From Gallionellaceae bacterium UBA6222 (lineage in GTDB: Bacteria > Pseudomonadota > Gammaproteobacteria > Burkholderiales > Gallionellaceae): a stretch of DNA of 37,407 nt. Below the pieces are notes generated by a model, which saw only the letters and a list, made by a program, of their open reading frames with translations, was not told the origin of the DNA and did no database searches. Made by a program: the position numbers and the translations under genes. Positions 24,825 to 31,917 of this stretch are shown in pieces; position 1 is the first letter of the stretch, and the number at the start of each line of letters is the position of its first letter. Location: assembly GCA_002421915.1 (NCBI GenBank), contig DISA01000093.1, positions 1 through 37,407 of the forward strand. The letters are read 5' to 3'.

Positions 24825-26495
24825 ATGAAATCGAATGATTCAATCACTGTTGGTTTTTGTGGGTCGGACTTTAGCCCGGACAATTTGAATCGGACTAAAG
24901 TCCGATGCATGGGAAGAGTGCATTCATTCTTCCTGAGTCTGCTGGGCTGCTTGATGATTGCGCTGCCGCCGGTGAGTGCATTGGCGGCGGATGAGGATCA
25001 ACCTGTCACTTTACGCTTTGCCATCTCCCGCTATGTGGTGGAGGGAGCAACGCTGCTGACTCCGGCCGATTTTGGAGCGGTGGTTGCGCCTTATGTCGGG
25101 CAGGACAAGGATTTCTCCGATGTGCAGTCCGCACTGGAGGCGATCGAGGCACTGTATGCCGAGCGCGGCTATTCGGCGGTGCATGTACTGTTGCCGGAAC
25201 AGGAGCTGGAAGCGGGCACGGTACGATTCCAAGTGATCGAAGGGCATTACGGCAAAGTGACAGTGAAGAACAATCAATTCTTCAGCGAGGAAAATGTGCT
25301 GAATGCCGTTCCATCGGTGCGCAGCGGTGGCGTTCCCAGATCGAAGCAGGTGGCGCGCGAACTGAGGCTGGCAAACGAGAATCCGGCGCGCCAGATCAAC
25401 GTCGTCCTCAAGGGCGGCGAGCAGGATGATCTGGTGGATGCCAGCGTGCTGGTTACCGACAGCAGGCCATCGGCGTGGACAGTAACGCTGGATAATTCCG
25501 GATCGGAAGATACCGGGCGCTCGCGTCTGGGATTATCTTACCGGGACGCCAATCTGTTCGACCGCGACCATGTGGGACAGTTACAGGTGCAAACGTCACC
25601 GCAGCATACGGACCGGGTCAAGGTGGTGGGCGGCAGTTACAAGATTCCGTTGTATGAGAATGGACATAGTGTCGAATTCTTCGGCGCTTACTCCAACATC
25701 AATGCACTGGTCGGCGGGTTGTCGAATTTCCAGGGCGGTGGCCTGATGTTCAGTTCGCGTTACAACATCCCGCTGGAACGTTGGGGGACATTCGACCCGC
25801 GCGTCACTTTTGGTTTGGATTGGCGCAAGTTCAACAAGGTCGAGCTGACCAACCCGCCACCGACTATTCTCTACGACGAGATCGTGGTCACGCCGCTGAG
25901 TGTCGCTTACGCCACACAGGGCAGATTGTGGGGCAGTGATGTCGGCCTGAATGCTTCATTTGCAGCCAATGTGCCATTTGCGGGTCGCGGCAAGTCAGCC
26001 GATTTTGCGGCCTATGACCATGTTAATGCGTCCGACCCGGCACATGCTTACAAGGTGCTGCGCGGCGGCGGGAATTTCTTCACACAGTTTAAAAACGATT
26101 GGCAGATCCGCGGGGCATGCAGGGGGCAGTGGAGCGGAGATCGACTGATCCAGGGGGAGCAGATGCGCCTGGGTGGCGCGGATGGGGTGCGGGGATTTTC
26201 CGAGGGAAGTGAAAGCGGCGAGCAAGGGGGGCTATGCAATTTCGAGGGATATGCTCCGGCGCTGCAGTTGGGAAACGGCTCGGCCCGCGCTTTACTGTTT
26301 GTTGATGGCGGTGCCGTGTATCCCAAGGATGCCAACCGTATTGCCGTTGCCAGCGCCGGACTGGGGATGCGTGCATCCTATTCCGACAGTATCGGATTGC
26401 GTCTCGATGCCGGGCGCATCGTCAACGCCGGTACCGATCCCAATCAGTTGCAGGGTGATTGGCGCATTCATGCTTCCCTGTCGGGAACCTTTTAG
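24825..26495 (+). CDS. TpsB outer-membrane transporter (ShlB/FhaC/HecB family)
   Basis: A 556-residue Omp85-superfamily barrel that secretes the adhesin across the outer membrane. After the signal peptide a POTRA_2 domain ('RYVVEGATLLTPADF ... RGYSAVHVLLPEQEL') and a second POTRA precede a barrel with the conserved 'LGGADGVRGFSEGSESGEQG' (VRGY/F motif, about residue 450) and a C-terminal Phe. The ATG at 24825 has 'GAGGAG' at proper spacing, 9 bases after the adhesin stop. Between this start and the hydrophobic signal core, about 25 residues ('GSDFSPDNLNRTKVR') come from an inserted hairpin repeat. An ATG at 24912 would remove them but has no ribosome site. Export with such a long N-region is uncertain. 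Confidence 0.93.
   Translation: MKSNDSITVGFCGSDFSPDNLNRTKVRCMGRVHSFFLSLLGCLMIALPPVSALAADEDQPVTLRFAISRYVVEGATLLTPADFGAVVAPYVGQDKDFSDVQSALEAIEALYAERGYSAVHVLLPEQELEAGTVRFQVIEGHYGKVTVKNNQFFSEENVLNAVPSVRSGGVPRSKQVARELRLANENPARQINVVLKGGEQDDLVDASVLVTDSRPSAWTVTLDNSGSEDTGRSRLGLSYRDANLFDRDHVGQLQVQTSPQHTDRVKVVGGSYKIPLYENGHSVEFFGAYSNINALVGGLSNFQGGGLMFSSRYNIPLERWGTFDPRVTFGLDWRKFNKVELTNPPPTILYDEIVVTPLSVAYATQGRLWGSDVGLNASFAANVPFAGRGKSADFAAYDHVNASDPAHAYKVLRGGGNFFTQFKNDWQIRGACRGQWSGDRLIQGEQMRLGGADGVRGFSEGSESGEQGGLCNFEGYAPALQLGNGSARALLFVDGGAVYPKDANRIAVASAGLGMRASYSDSIGLRLDAGRIVNAGTDPNQLQGDWRIHASLSGTF
24859..24907. repeat. Hairpin repeat inside the TpsB signal region
   Basis: 'GTGGGTCGGACTTTAGCCCG' at 24859 and 'TCGGACTAAAGTCCGA' at 24890-24905 form two hairpins of the same family as the one at 17524-17603. 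The first is slightly decayed. It lies in frame between the ribosome-binding site/start codon and the signal-peptide core of the TpsB gene, and is translated as 'GSDFSP', the same words as in the TPR gene. Confidence 0.78.
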
Positions 26496-26504
26496 GGGTT
26501 TGAT

Positions 26505-27878
26505 ATGAAAAATACGATTCTTGGCAGTGTGGCAGCAGCCCTGTTCCTGTTGACATCAGTCGTGCAGGCAGCGAGTGAGACGGCGGGCAGCGTGCGTTAC
26601 ATGAGCGGGACGCTGGTGGCGCAGAAGGCGGATGGCACATTGCGTGTGTTGCGACCAAAGTCTGAGGTGCATCCGGGCGAGTTGCTGGTGACCGGCGACA
26701 AGAGTTATGCGCAGGTGACGATGAATGACGGCACCAAAATGACCATGCGTCCCCAATCCAATTTGAAGATCGAGGCGTACCAGTTCAAGCAGGAAACACC
26801 GCAAGCCGACAACGCTGTGTTCCGTCTCCTCAAGGGGGGGTTCCGTACTGTTACCGGTCTGATCGGCAAACGCGGCAACCCGGATGCGTACAAACTGCGC
26901 GCAGCGGGTGCGACCATCGGCATACGCGGCACAGATTTCAGTTCGCGGCTTTGTGCCAGCAAAGGTTGCGCCGATGAAGAAGCCGCAGCACCGACTCCGG
27001 CTGCATCCAGGCCGAAGGCGGTGGGGCGCGTGATGCGCATGCAGGGTGAACTGGTCGCCAAAGAAACGGGCGGCAATATCCGGAAGCTGACGCTGGGTTC
27101 GCCGGTGTTCGAGGGCGATACCCTGCAAAGCAATGCGGCCTCGTATGCGGTGGTGGCATTCCGCGACGGCGGGCGCATCACACTGCAAGCGAGCAGTGTG
27201 TTCCAGGTTGAGGCATTCAAATACGACAAGGCGCAAGGACAGGAGAATGTTGCGCTGCGCCTGATCAAGGGTGGTGTGCGCGTGGTCACCGGTTTGATCG
27301 GTCGCGTCAATCGCGACAACTACCAGTTCAAGATGTCGGGAGCGACCATCGGCATTCGCGGCACCGGTTTCGATGCCTGGTGCAACGGCCCCTGCGCCGA
27401 GGGCGCGGCGGATTTTGGTGCCAATCCGAACCAGCCGATGGAGGGAGCGGGTGTCTATGTCTGGGCGGGCGAGGTGTTGCTGGTCGGCCCCGGCGGTTCT
27501 TATACGGTGGCGCTCAATCAGGCTGCCATCATCGCGCGCGAGACCGGCAAACCGGTGCGTATCCTGACTATTCCGGCAGCAGTGGAAAAGAACGACGCTC
27601 CGCGGCCTGACACGGTGCCGGTGGATATCGAAAAACTGTTCGAGGAAGCAGAAGCGAGTGGCGATGCCGGCTTGTATGTCACCGTGCATGACGGCCATGT
27701 CATTCTGGTCAAAGGCGACCAGCAGATCGACTTGGGCAAGGGCGAGAGCGGTTTCAGCAATGAACAGATACTGGCGCGGCTGTCGACGATGCCAGGATTC
27801 ATGCAGGACAACAAATTGGAGAATCTGGAGCAGAACGATGATTCCAGAGACGACCAGAACGGCTGCGTGATTCGCTAG
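26505..27878 (+). CDS. Periplasmic protein with two FecR domains
   Basis: A 457-residue exported protein with signal peptide (hydrophobic core, 'VVQAASET'). Two FecR-type beta domains follow: one at about 30-150 and one at about 165-290. Both run through '..GD...S.A.V.F.DG..ITL....F.IE.F.' and both end with the same block 'GATIGIRGT'. The repeat suggests an internal duplication. Unlike true FecR it has no transmembrane anchor or anti-sigma part, so it is unlikely to signal to a sigma factor. The C-terminal 150 residues include 'VYVWAGEVLLVGPGG' and no domain I can name. It is 9 bases after the TpsB stop with 'AGGGG' ahead of the ATG, so it belongs to the same operon. A role in adhesin assembly or surface retention is inference. 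Confidence 0.85.
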   Translation: MKNTILGSVAAALFLLTSVVQAASETAGSVRYMSGTLVAQKADGTLRVLRPKSEVHPGELLVTGDKSYAQVTMNDGTKMTMRPQSNLKIEAYQFKQETPQADNAVFRLLKGGFRTVTGLIGKRGNPDAYKLRAAGATIGIRGTDFSSRLCASKGCADEEAAAPTPAASRPKAVGRVMRMQGELVAKETGGNIRKLTLGSPVFEGDTLQSNAASYAVVAFRDGGRITLQASSVFQVEAFKYDKAQGQENVALRLIKGGVRVVTGLIGRVNRDNYQFKMSGATIGIRGTGFDAWCNGPCAEGAADFGANPNQPMEGAGVYVWAGEVLLVGPGGSYTVALNQAAIIARETGKPVRILTIPAAVEKNDAPRPDTVPVDIEKLFEEAEASGDAGLYVTVHDGHVILVKGDQQIDLGKGESGFSNEQILARLSTMPGFMQDNKLENLEQNDDSRDDQNGCVIR

Positions 27879-27899
27879 CCGCTTTTTGTGGTGGCAAGA

Positions 27900-27927
27900 C
27901 TGGATTCCCGCCTGCGCGGGAATGACG
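27900..27927. repeat. Short palindromic repeat
   Basis: 'TGGATTCCCGCCTGCGCGGG' followed by 'AATGACG' is a unit of the same family as the pair at 10084-10208. It lies between the end of the FecR-domain gene and the operon terminator. Confidence 0.7.
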
Positions 27928-27970
27928 AATCATCAGAGATGTTCTTTAGAGCGGAATCTCTGTGTAGGAC

Positions 27971-28006
27971 AGAACGGGAAGCTGAAAGGCTTCCCGTTCT
28001 ATTTTA
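27971..28006 (+). terminator. Rho-independent terminator of the adhesin operon
   Basis: A perfect 12-base stem 'AGAACGGGAAGC' (27971-27982) and 'GCTTCCCGTTCT' (27989-28000) with a six-base loop 'TGAAAG' is followed by 'ATTTTA'. It sits between convergent genes and overlaps the stop of the small lipoprotein gene, so it can also stop transcripts from the other side. Confidence 0.82.
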
Positions 28007-28181
28007 CTTCGACGTCCTCCAGCGACTTTTTGTAGCTATCGTAATCCGGTGCCGGTTGCGCAGCCCGCTCCATCGGAGTGCGCTGCGCATCACTGTTGGC
28101 TTTGATGCCTTCGTACAGGTTGCGCGCGGGGTCGGCGCATGCGGCCAGCAGCAGTACGGAGAGTATAAGCAGTCGTTTCAT
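27999..28181 (-). CDS. Small lipoprotein
   Basis: A 60-residue protein starting at the ATG at 28181. It has a lipoprotein signal ('MKRLLILSVLLLAAC', lipobox Leu-Ala-Ala-Cys) and then a short polar chain with Tyr and Lys ('YDSYKKSLEDVEVK'). The residues after Cys are Ala-Asp. Asp at +2 often keeps lipoproteins in the inner membrane of enterics, but here Asp is at +3. No function is known to me. It follows trxC by 11 bases and is probably co-transcribed with it. Confidence 0.75.
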   Translation of the reverse strand: MKRLLILSVLLLAACADPARNLYEGIKANSDAQRTPMERAAQPAPDYDSYKKSLEDVEVK

Positions 28182-28192
28182 GCCGTTACCGT

Positions 28193-28627
28193 TCAGTTTT
28201 TTGAGTTTGCCCAATTGACGATTCCGTTCGCATCCATCGCGCCGGCCTGGCGTGCCACTTCGCGTCCGCCCTTGAACAGCACCAGCGTCGGGATGCTGCG
28301 GATGTTGAATTGCGCGGCGAGGCTCTGTGCCTGCTCGGTATCCAGTTTCACCACGCGTATCCGCGGCTCAAGTTTCGCTGCGGCCTGCGCGTAGGCGGGC
28401 GCCATCATCTTGCACGGGCCGCACCACGGTGCCCAGAAATCGACCAGCACCGGGATGTCGCTGCTACTGACATGGCGCATGAAGTTTGCCTCGCGCAATT
28501 CCACCGGATGTCCGTTGAACAGCGGTTGCTTGCATTTCCCGCAAGTGGGTCGTGCATCGAGTCTGTCAGCGGGCACGCGGTTCACTGCATCGCAGTGCGG
28601 ACAGACTATGTGTTTTGAGTCGCTCAT
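28193..28627 (-). CDS. trxC: Thioredoxin 2
   Basis: A 144-residue TrxC. The N-terminal zinc domain has two Cys-x-x-Cys pairs ('CPHC' and 'CGKC') and is followed by a thioredoxin fold with active site 'WCGPC' and the cis-Pro loop 'SIPTL'. It reduces disulfides in the cytoplasm, often under oxidative stress. The ATG at 28627 is the only sensible start. It lies 51 bases after nadC on the same strand. The small lipoprotein gene follows. Confidence 0.95.
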   Translation of the reverse strand: MSDSKHIVCPHCDAVNRVPADRLDARPTCGKCKQPLFNGHPVELREANFMRHVSSSDIPVLVDFWAPWCGPCKMMAPAYAQAAAKLEPRIRVVKLDTEQAQSLAAQFNIRSIPTLVLFKGGREVARQAGAMDANGIVNWANSKN

Positions 28628-28678
28628 GATGACCTCTGTGAATTGGAAAGCCTCAACATGCGGGTTGCGCTGCAGAAT

Positions 28679-29524
28679 TCAAGGGAGGATGACACGCATC
28701 GAAAGATCGACTGCCTGAATATCCTTGGTCAGCGCGCCGATGGAGATGCGATCCACACCGGTGGCGGCGACGAGGTTCACATTATCCAGCGTGATGCCGC
28801 CGGAGGCTTCCAGTTCGGCGCGACCGGCAGCATGTTCGACCGCCAGTTGCATGTCTGCCAGGGAAAAATTGTCGAGCAGGATGAGTTTCGCTCCGGCGAG
28901 CAGGGCTTCATCGAGTTGCGCCATGTTCTCCACTTCGATCTGGATGGGAATGTGTGGCGGGGTGAGGCGGAAGGCGAGTTCCATCACCTGGCCGATACCG
29001 CCGGCTGCCGCGATGTGATTCTCCTTAATCAGCACGCCGTCAAACAGGCCGACCCGCTGGTTGTGGCCGCCACCCACCCGCACGGCGTATTTTTGCGCCA
29101 TGCGCAGGCCGGGCAGGGTCTTGCGTGTGTCCATAATTTTTGCCCGGGTGGTGGCAACGGCAGCGACGTAGCGCCGTGCCAGGGTTGCCGTGGCAGACAG
29201 GGTTTGCAGGAAGTTCAGTGCCGGACGTTCGGCGGACAGCATCGCGCGCGCGCGACCATTGAGAGTGCATAGCGTTTGTCCGGCTGCCGCCAGCTCGCCT
29301 TCCCGTAACTTCCAGGCAATGGTGCAATCGGGGTCCAGTGTCTTGAAGCATTCCTCGAACCACAAAGTGCCGCAGAGCACTGCCGCATCACGCGCGATTA
29401 TCGTGGCATTTGCCAGGACTGGCCCAGGAATTAGCTGCGCGGTCAGATCGCCGTCGCCGATGTCTTCGTCAAGCGCGGCGCGAACGTTGGCGCGAATGTG
29501 CTGGGTGAGGGAGGTGAGTGGCAT
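28679..29524 (-). CDS. nadC: Nicotinate-nucleotide pyrophosphorylase
   Basis: A 281-residue quinolinate phosphoribosyltransferase, the step from quinolinate and PRPP to nicotinate mononucleotide in NAD synthesis. The start at 29524 gives the usual N-terminus with 'ALDEDIGDGDLTAQLIP'. Also seen are 'ERPALNFLQTLSATAT', 'DTRKTLPGLR', 'KYAVRVGGGHNQR' and the C-terminal 'EASGGITLDN'. Phosphate- and quinolinate-binding Arg, His and Lys residues are in place. A 27-residue longer reading from 29605 lacks family similarity. It is divergent from tadA. Confidence 0.96.
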   Translation of the reverse strand: MPLTSLTQHIRANVRAALDEDIGDGDLTAQLIPGPVLANATIIARDAAVLCGTLWFEECFKTLDPDCTIAWKLREGELAAAGQTLCTLNGRARAMLSAERPALNFLQTLSATATLARRYVAAVATTRAKIMDTRKTLPGLRMAQKYAVRVGGGHNQRVGLFDGVLIKENHIAAAGGIGQVMELAFRLTPPHIPIQIEVENMAQLDEALLAGAKLILLDNFSLADMQLAVEHAAGRAELEASGGITLDNVNLVAATGVDRISIGALTKDIQAVDLSMRVILP

Positions 29525-29563
29525 GATGAGGTTCCGGTATCGGCGTGAGTGAATTGTAACGTG

Positions 29564-29592
29564 TCGGACTAAACCGGGGAGCGCCGTATAAT
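29564..29592 (+). promoter_or_regulatory. Possible tadA promoter
   Basis: A perfect -10 box 'TATAAT' lies at 29587-29592, 37 bases before the tadA ATG. The hexamer 17 bases upstream, 'TCGGAC', is a poor -35 box. It belongs to a truncated copy of the GTCGGACTAAA hairpin repeat. The -10 box is strong; the rest is weak. Confidence 0.45.
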
Positions 29593-29628
29593 CCATCCTG
29601 TCCAATTTTGGTTAGAGCGTAACAACCG

Positions 29629-30138
29629 ATGAATGACGAAGATTTCATGCGGGCCGCACTGGAACAGGCGCGATTGGCTGTGCTGGCCGGCGAGGTGCCG
29701 GTGGGTGCTGTGGTGGTGAAGGACGGCGAGATCGTCGGCCGGGGTTTCAATGCGCCGATCACCCGCCACGACCCGACTGCACATGCCGAGATGATGGCCA
29801 TGCGCGATGCGGCGCGGCATCTCGGCAATTACCGGCTGGTTGGCTGCGAACTGTTCGTCACGCTGGAACCGTGCGTGATGTGCGTCGGCGCGATGTTCCA
29901 CGCGCGCATCGCACGCACGGTGTACGGCGCGAAAGAGCCCAAGACCGGTGCGGCGGGCAGTGTGTTCAATCTATTCACCGAAGCGCGGCTCAACCATCAC
30001 GCGCGCATCGAGGGTGGTGTGCTGGAAGATGAATGCGGCAAACTATTGAGCGACTTTTTCGCACACAGGCGCGTAGAGCAGCGTCGTGAATCAATTCCAG
30101 CAGGACAATCCCCTCTCCCGCTTGCGGGAGAGGGTTAG
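29629..30138 (+). CDS. tadA: tRNA adenosine(34) deaminase
   Basis: A 169-residue deaminase that converts A34 to inosine in tRNA-Arg(ACG). The zinc/proton-shuttle motif 'HAEMMAMRDAA' and the zinc Cys pair 'PCVMCVGAMFHARI' are intact, as are 'GAKEPKTGAAGS' and 'NHHARIEGGV'. The last 14 residues or so ('IPAGQSPLPLAGEG') are not part of the family. They are encoded by a dispersed hairpin repeat that also supplies the stop codon. The core enzyme is complete without them. The 3' end is close to, and in a longer reading overlaps, the L,D-transpeptidase gene. Confidence 0.95.
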   Translation: MNDEDFMRAALEQARLAVLAGEVPVGAVVVKDGEIVGRGFNAPITRHDPTAHAEMMAMRDAARHLGNYRLVGCELFVTLEPCVMCVGAMFHARIARTVYGAKEPKTGAAGSVFNLFTEARLNHHARIEGGVLEDECGKLLSDFFAHRRVEQRRESIPAGQSPLPLAGEG

Positions 30139-30147
30139 GGAGAGGGT
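30110..30147. repeat. Palindromic repeat at the tadA 3' end
   Basis: 'CCCCTCTCCCGCTTGCGGGA' followed by 'GAGGGTTAGGGAGAGGG'. The 'CTCTCCCGC/GCGGGAGAG' palindrome plus a direct 'AGGGAGAGGG' is a very common dispersed element in beta- and gammaproteobacteria. A decayed related stretch is at about 30179-30221, inside the start of the transpeptidase gene. Confidence 0.7.
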
Positions 30148-30157
30148 TTTGACGGAC

Positions 30158-30700
30158 ATGAACAACACCCCCGGCTCGTCCCTCTCCTCCGGCCATTTTC
30201 CCGCAAACGGGAGCGGGGGACGCAGGATCGTCATCCACATTCCAAGCCAGACCCTGACATTGTTCGATGACAGCGGCAAGTTGCTGCAAAGTTATCCGGT
30301 CTCGACGGGCGCCAACGGGGTAGGCGAGGAGAGCGGTAGTTTTTGCACGCCACGCGGCAGACATGTCATTCGCGCCAGGATCGGTGCGGGGCAGCCGCCG
30401 AACACGGTGTTTGTGCGGCGGCGTCCAACCGGTGAAATCTACACACCCGAACTGGGTGCGCGTCATCCCGGGCGTGACTGGATCCTGACGCGCATCCTGT
30501 GGTTGTCGGGGCGGGAGCCGGGTTACAACCGTGGCGGCAATTGCGATACCATGCGCCGCTACATTTATATCCACGGCACGCCGGATGAGACCGAACTGGG
30601 CAGACCCGGTTCGCGGGGTTGTATCAGGATGCGTAATCGTGATCTGCTGGAGTTGTTCGACCGTGTCGCAGGCGGTACCGAGGTCGAAATCATTGCTTGA
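30158..30700 (+). CDS. L,D-transpeptidase (YkuD domain)
   Basis: A 180-residue YkuD-type enzyme for peptidoglycan cross-linking or for anchoring to the wall. The fold starts at 'RIVIHIPSQTLTLFDD'. The catalytic His is in 'RRYIYIHGTPDE' and the Cys in 'GSRGCIRMRNRD'. No signal peptide is visible, which is odd for a wall enzyme but known in this subgroup ('HPGRDWILTRILWLSG' type). I choose the ATG at 30158; a GTG at 30086 would reach back into tadA through repeat-derived sequence. The first 20 residues or so still look repeat-derived, so the true start may be later. Confidence 0.85.
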   Translation: MNNTPGSSLSSGHFPANGSGGRRIVIHIPSQTLTLFDDSGKLLQSYPVSTGANGVGEESGSFCTPRGRHVIRARIGAGQPPNTVFVRRRPTGEIYTPELGARHPGRDWILTRILWLSGREPGYNRGGNCDTMRRYIYIHGTPDETELGRPGSRGCIRMRNRDLLELFDRVAGGTEVEIIA

Positions 30701-30727
30701 TGTCACTTTGAGAAAAGGGGGCGGCAA

Positions 30728-31165
30728 ATGAGTAATCCCTTCACAGTCAGTCTGGTGTGTTGGCACGATGGCGAGCTCCTGCTGCGCGCCATCCGCGAAG
30801 CGGTGTTCATTCGTGAGCAAGGGGTGCCGGCGGAGCTGGAGTGGGATGAGATCGACGCGACTTGCCGCCACGCGCTGGCGTTAAGCCTGTCGGGTGACGC
30901 GGTTGGTTGCGGCCGAATCTTGCCGAATGGCCATATCGGACGTATCTCGGTGATGCCGCAATGGCGCAAGCAGAAAGTCGGCACGGCGATCATGGAGGCT
31001 TTGCTCAACGAGGCTCGTTCACGCGACTACAAAATCGTGGATGTGGATGCGCAGACTCATGCGGTGCCGTTCTATGAGAGCTTCGGCTTTATCAGACAGG
31101 GTAAGGAATTCATGGACGCCGGATTGCTTCACGTCAAGATGAAGCTGGAACTCAAGCCGCACTAG
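30728..31165 (+). CDS. GNAT acetyltransferase, ElaA/YjcF-like
   Basis: A 145-residue single-domain N-acetyltransferase. It has the N-terminal 'REAVFIREQGVPAELEWDE' typical of the ElaA/YjcF-like group, the acetyl-CoA loop 'MPQWRKQKVGTAIMEALL' and 'HAVPFYESFGFIRQGKEF' near the end. The substrate is unknown, as for most members. The ATG at 30728 follows 'AAGGGGGCGG'. It is 27 bases after the L,D-transpeptidase gene and probably co-transcribed. Confidence 0.88.
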   Translation: MSNPFTVSLVCWHDGELLLRAIREAVFIREQGVPAELEWDEIDATCRHALALSLSGDAVGCGRILPNGHIGRISVMPQWRKQKVGTAIMEALLNEARSRDYKIVDVDAQTHAVPFYESFGFIRQGKEFMDAGLLHVKMKLELKPH

Positions 31166-31171
31166 GTCGTG

Positions 31172-31244
31172 TGGGTCTTGATTTATCCCGACACGGCGCG
31201 ATAAACTGAAACGAATGTCGGGTTGCACCCGACCCGCAGAGAGT
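31172..31244. repeat. Hairpin repeat between convergent genes
   Basis: 'GTGTGGGTC...ATCCCGACAC' and 'TGTCGGGTTGCACCCGACCC' form two hairpins with outer arms like those at 17524-17603. Here the element is intergenic, its likely normal setting, and could serve as a two-way terminator for the GNAT and CbiM-like genes. Confidence 0.65.
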
Positions 31245-31248
31245 GTGA

Positions 31249-31917
31249 CTACTTCCCGTCCAGATATTCCGCATCGCTAAAATTCAAAACCGCCCCCGGC
31301 TGAAATACGGTGAAGGCGGTGATCAGCATGCCGGTCATAAAGGCTTCGGCGAACAGGATGATGGGTGCGGCAATCAGGTAGTGATGCTGTATTTCTGCCC
31401 AGGAGTAATGGCTCAACATCAGCAGGGTCAGCGTGGTGGCCGCCACGTTCAGTGCGATGGCGAATCCGGCGCAGACGAAACCGTTCCACAGCACGAATAG
31501 AAACAGATTCTTGGGCAGATAGTGCTGGCTGAAACGCAGCAGCCATTCGCTGAACAGCACCGGGATGGCGACCATCAGCAGACCGTTGAGGCCGAGCGCG
31601 ACCCAGTCCAGTTCCATCCTGAACCAGGTGGCGGCCATCACCAGAGTGACTGATGCGGCGGCCACTTGCCAGCCGAACAGTAGTACGAACAGGGTCGCAC
31701 CCAGAATGTGGAAATTAAAACCGGGACGGATGCCCGCGTTGAACTGCCAGAAGATGAAAGCGCCGAAGGTGAGTCCGACCAGCGCATTGACCATCTGGCG
31801 ATTGGCCAGCACCTTGCGCCACGTTGCAGCACGGAGTGCGCGGTACATAAAATAAACAAAGCCCAGATTGGCCAGCCACAGCCAATTATTACCAATCAGG
31901 GCGGCGGGCAGGTTCAC
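31249..31917 (-). CDS. CbiM-like membrane protein (ECF-type permease family)
   Basis: A 222-residue protein with about six hydrophobic helices resembling the CbiM/NikM substrate-binding component of metal ECF importers. Seen are 'PGFNFHILGATLFVLLFGWQ' near residue 65 and the C-terminal 'EAFMTGMLITAFTVFQPG'. The canonical N-terminal 'MHI' metal-binding start of CbiM is not present: the start is a GTG followed by 'NLPAALIGNN'. No ATPase, CbiN or CbiQ partner is nearby. The GTG overlaps the ygfZ stop ('GTGA'), so the two are coupled. Metal specificity, if any, is unknown. Confidence 0.75.
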   Translation of the reverse strand: MNLPAALIGNNWLWLANLGFVYFMYRALRAATWRKVLANRQMVNALVGLTFGAFIFWQFNAGIRPGFNFHILGATLFVLLFGWQVAAASVTLVMAATWFRMELDWVALGLNGLLMVAIPVLFSEWLLRFSQHYLPKNLFLFVLWNGFVCAGFAIALNVAATTLTLLMLSHYSWAEIQHHYLIAAPIILFAEAFMTGMLITAFTVFQPGAVLNFSDAEYLDGK

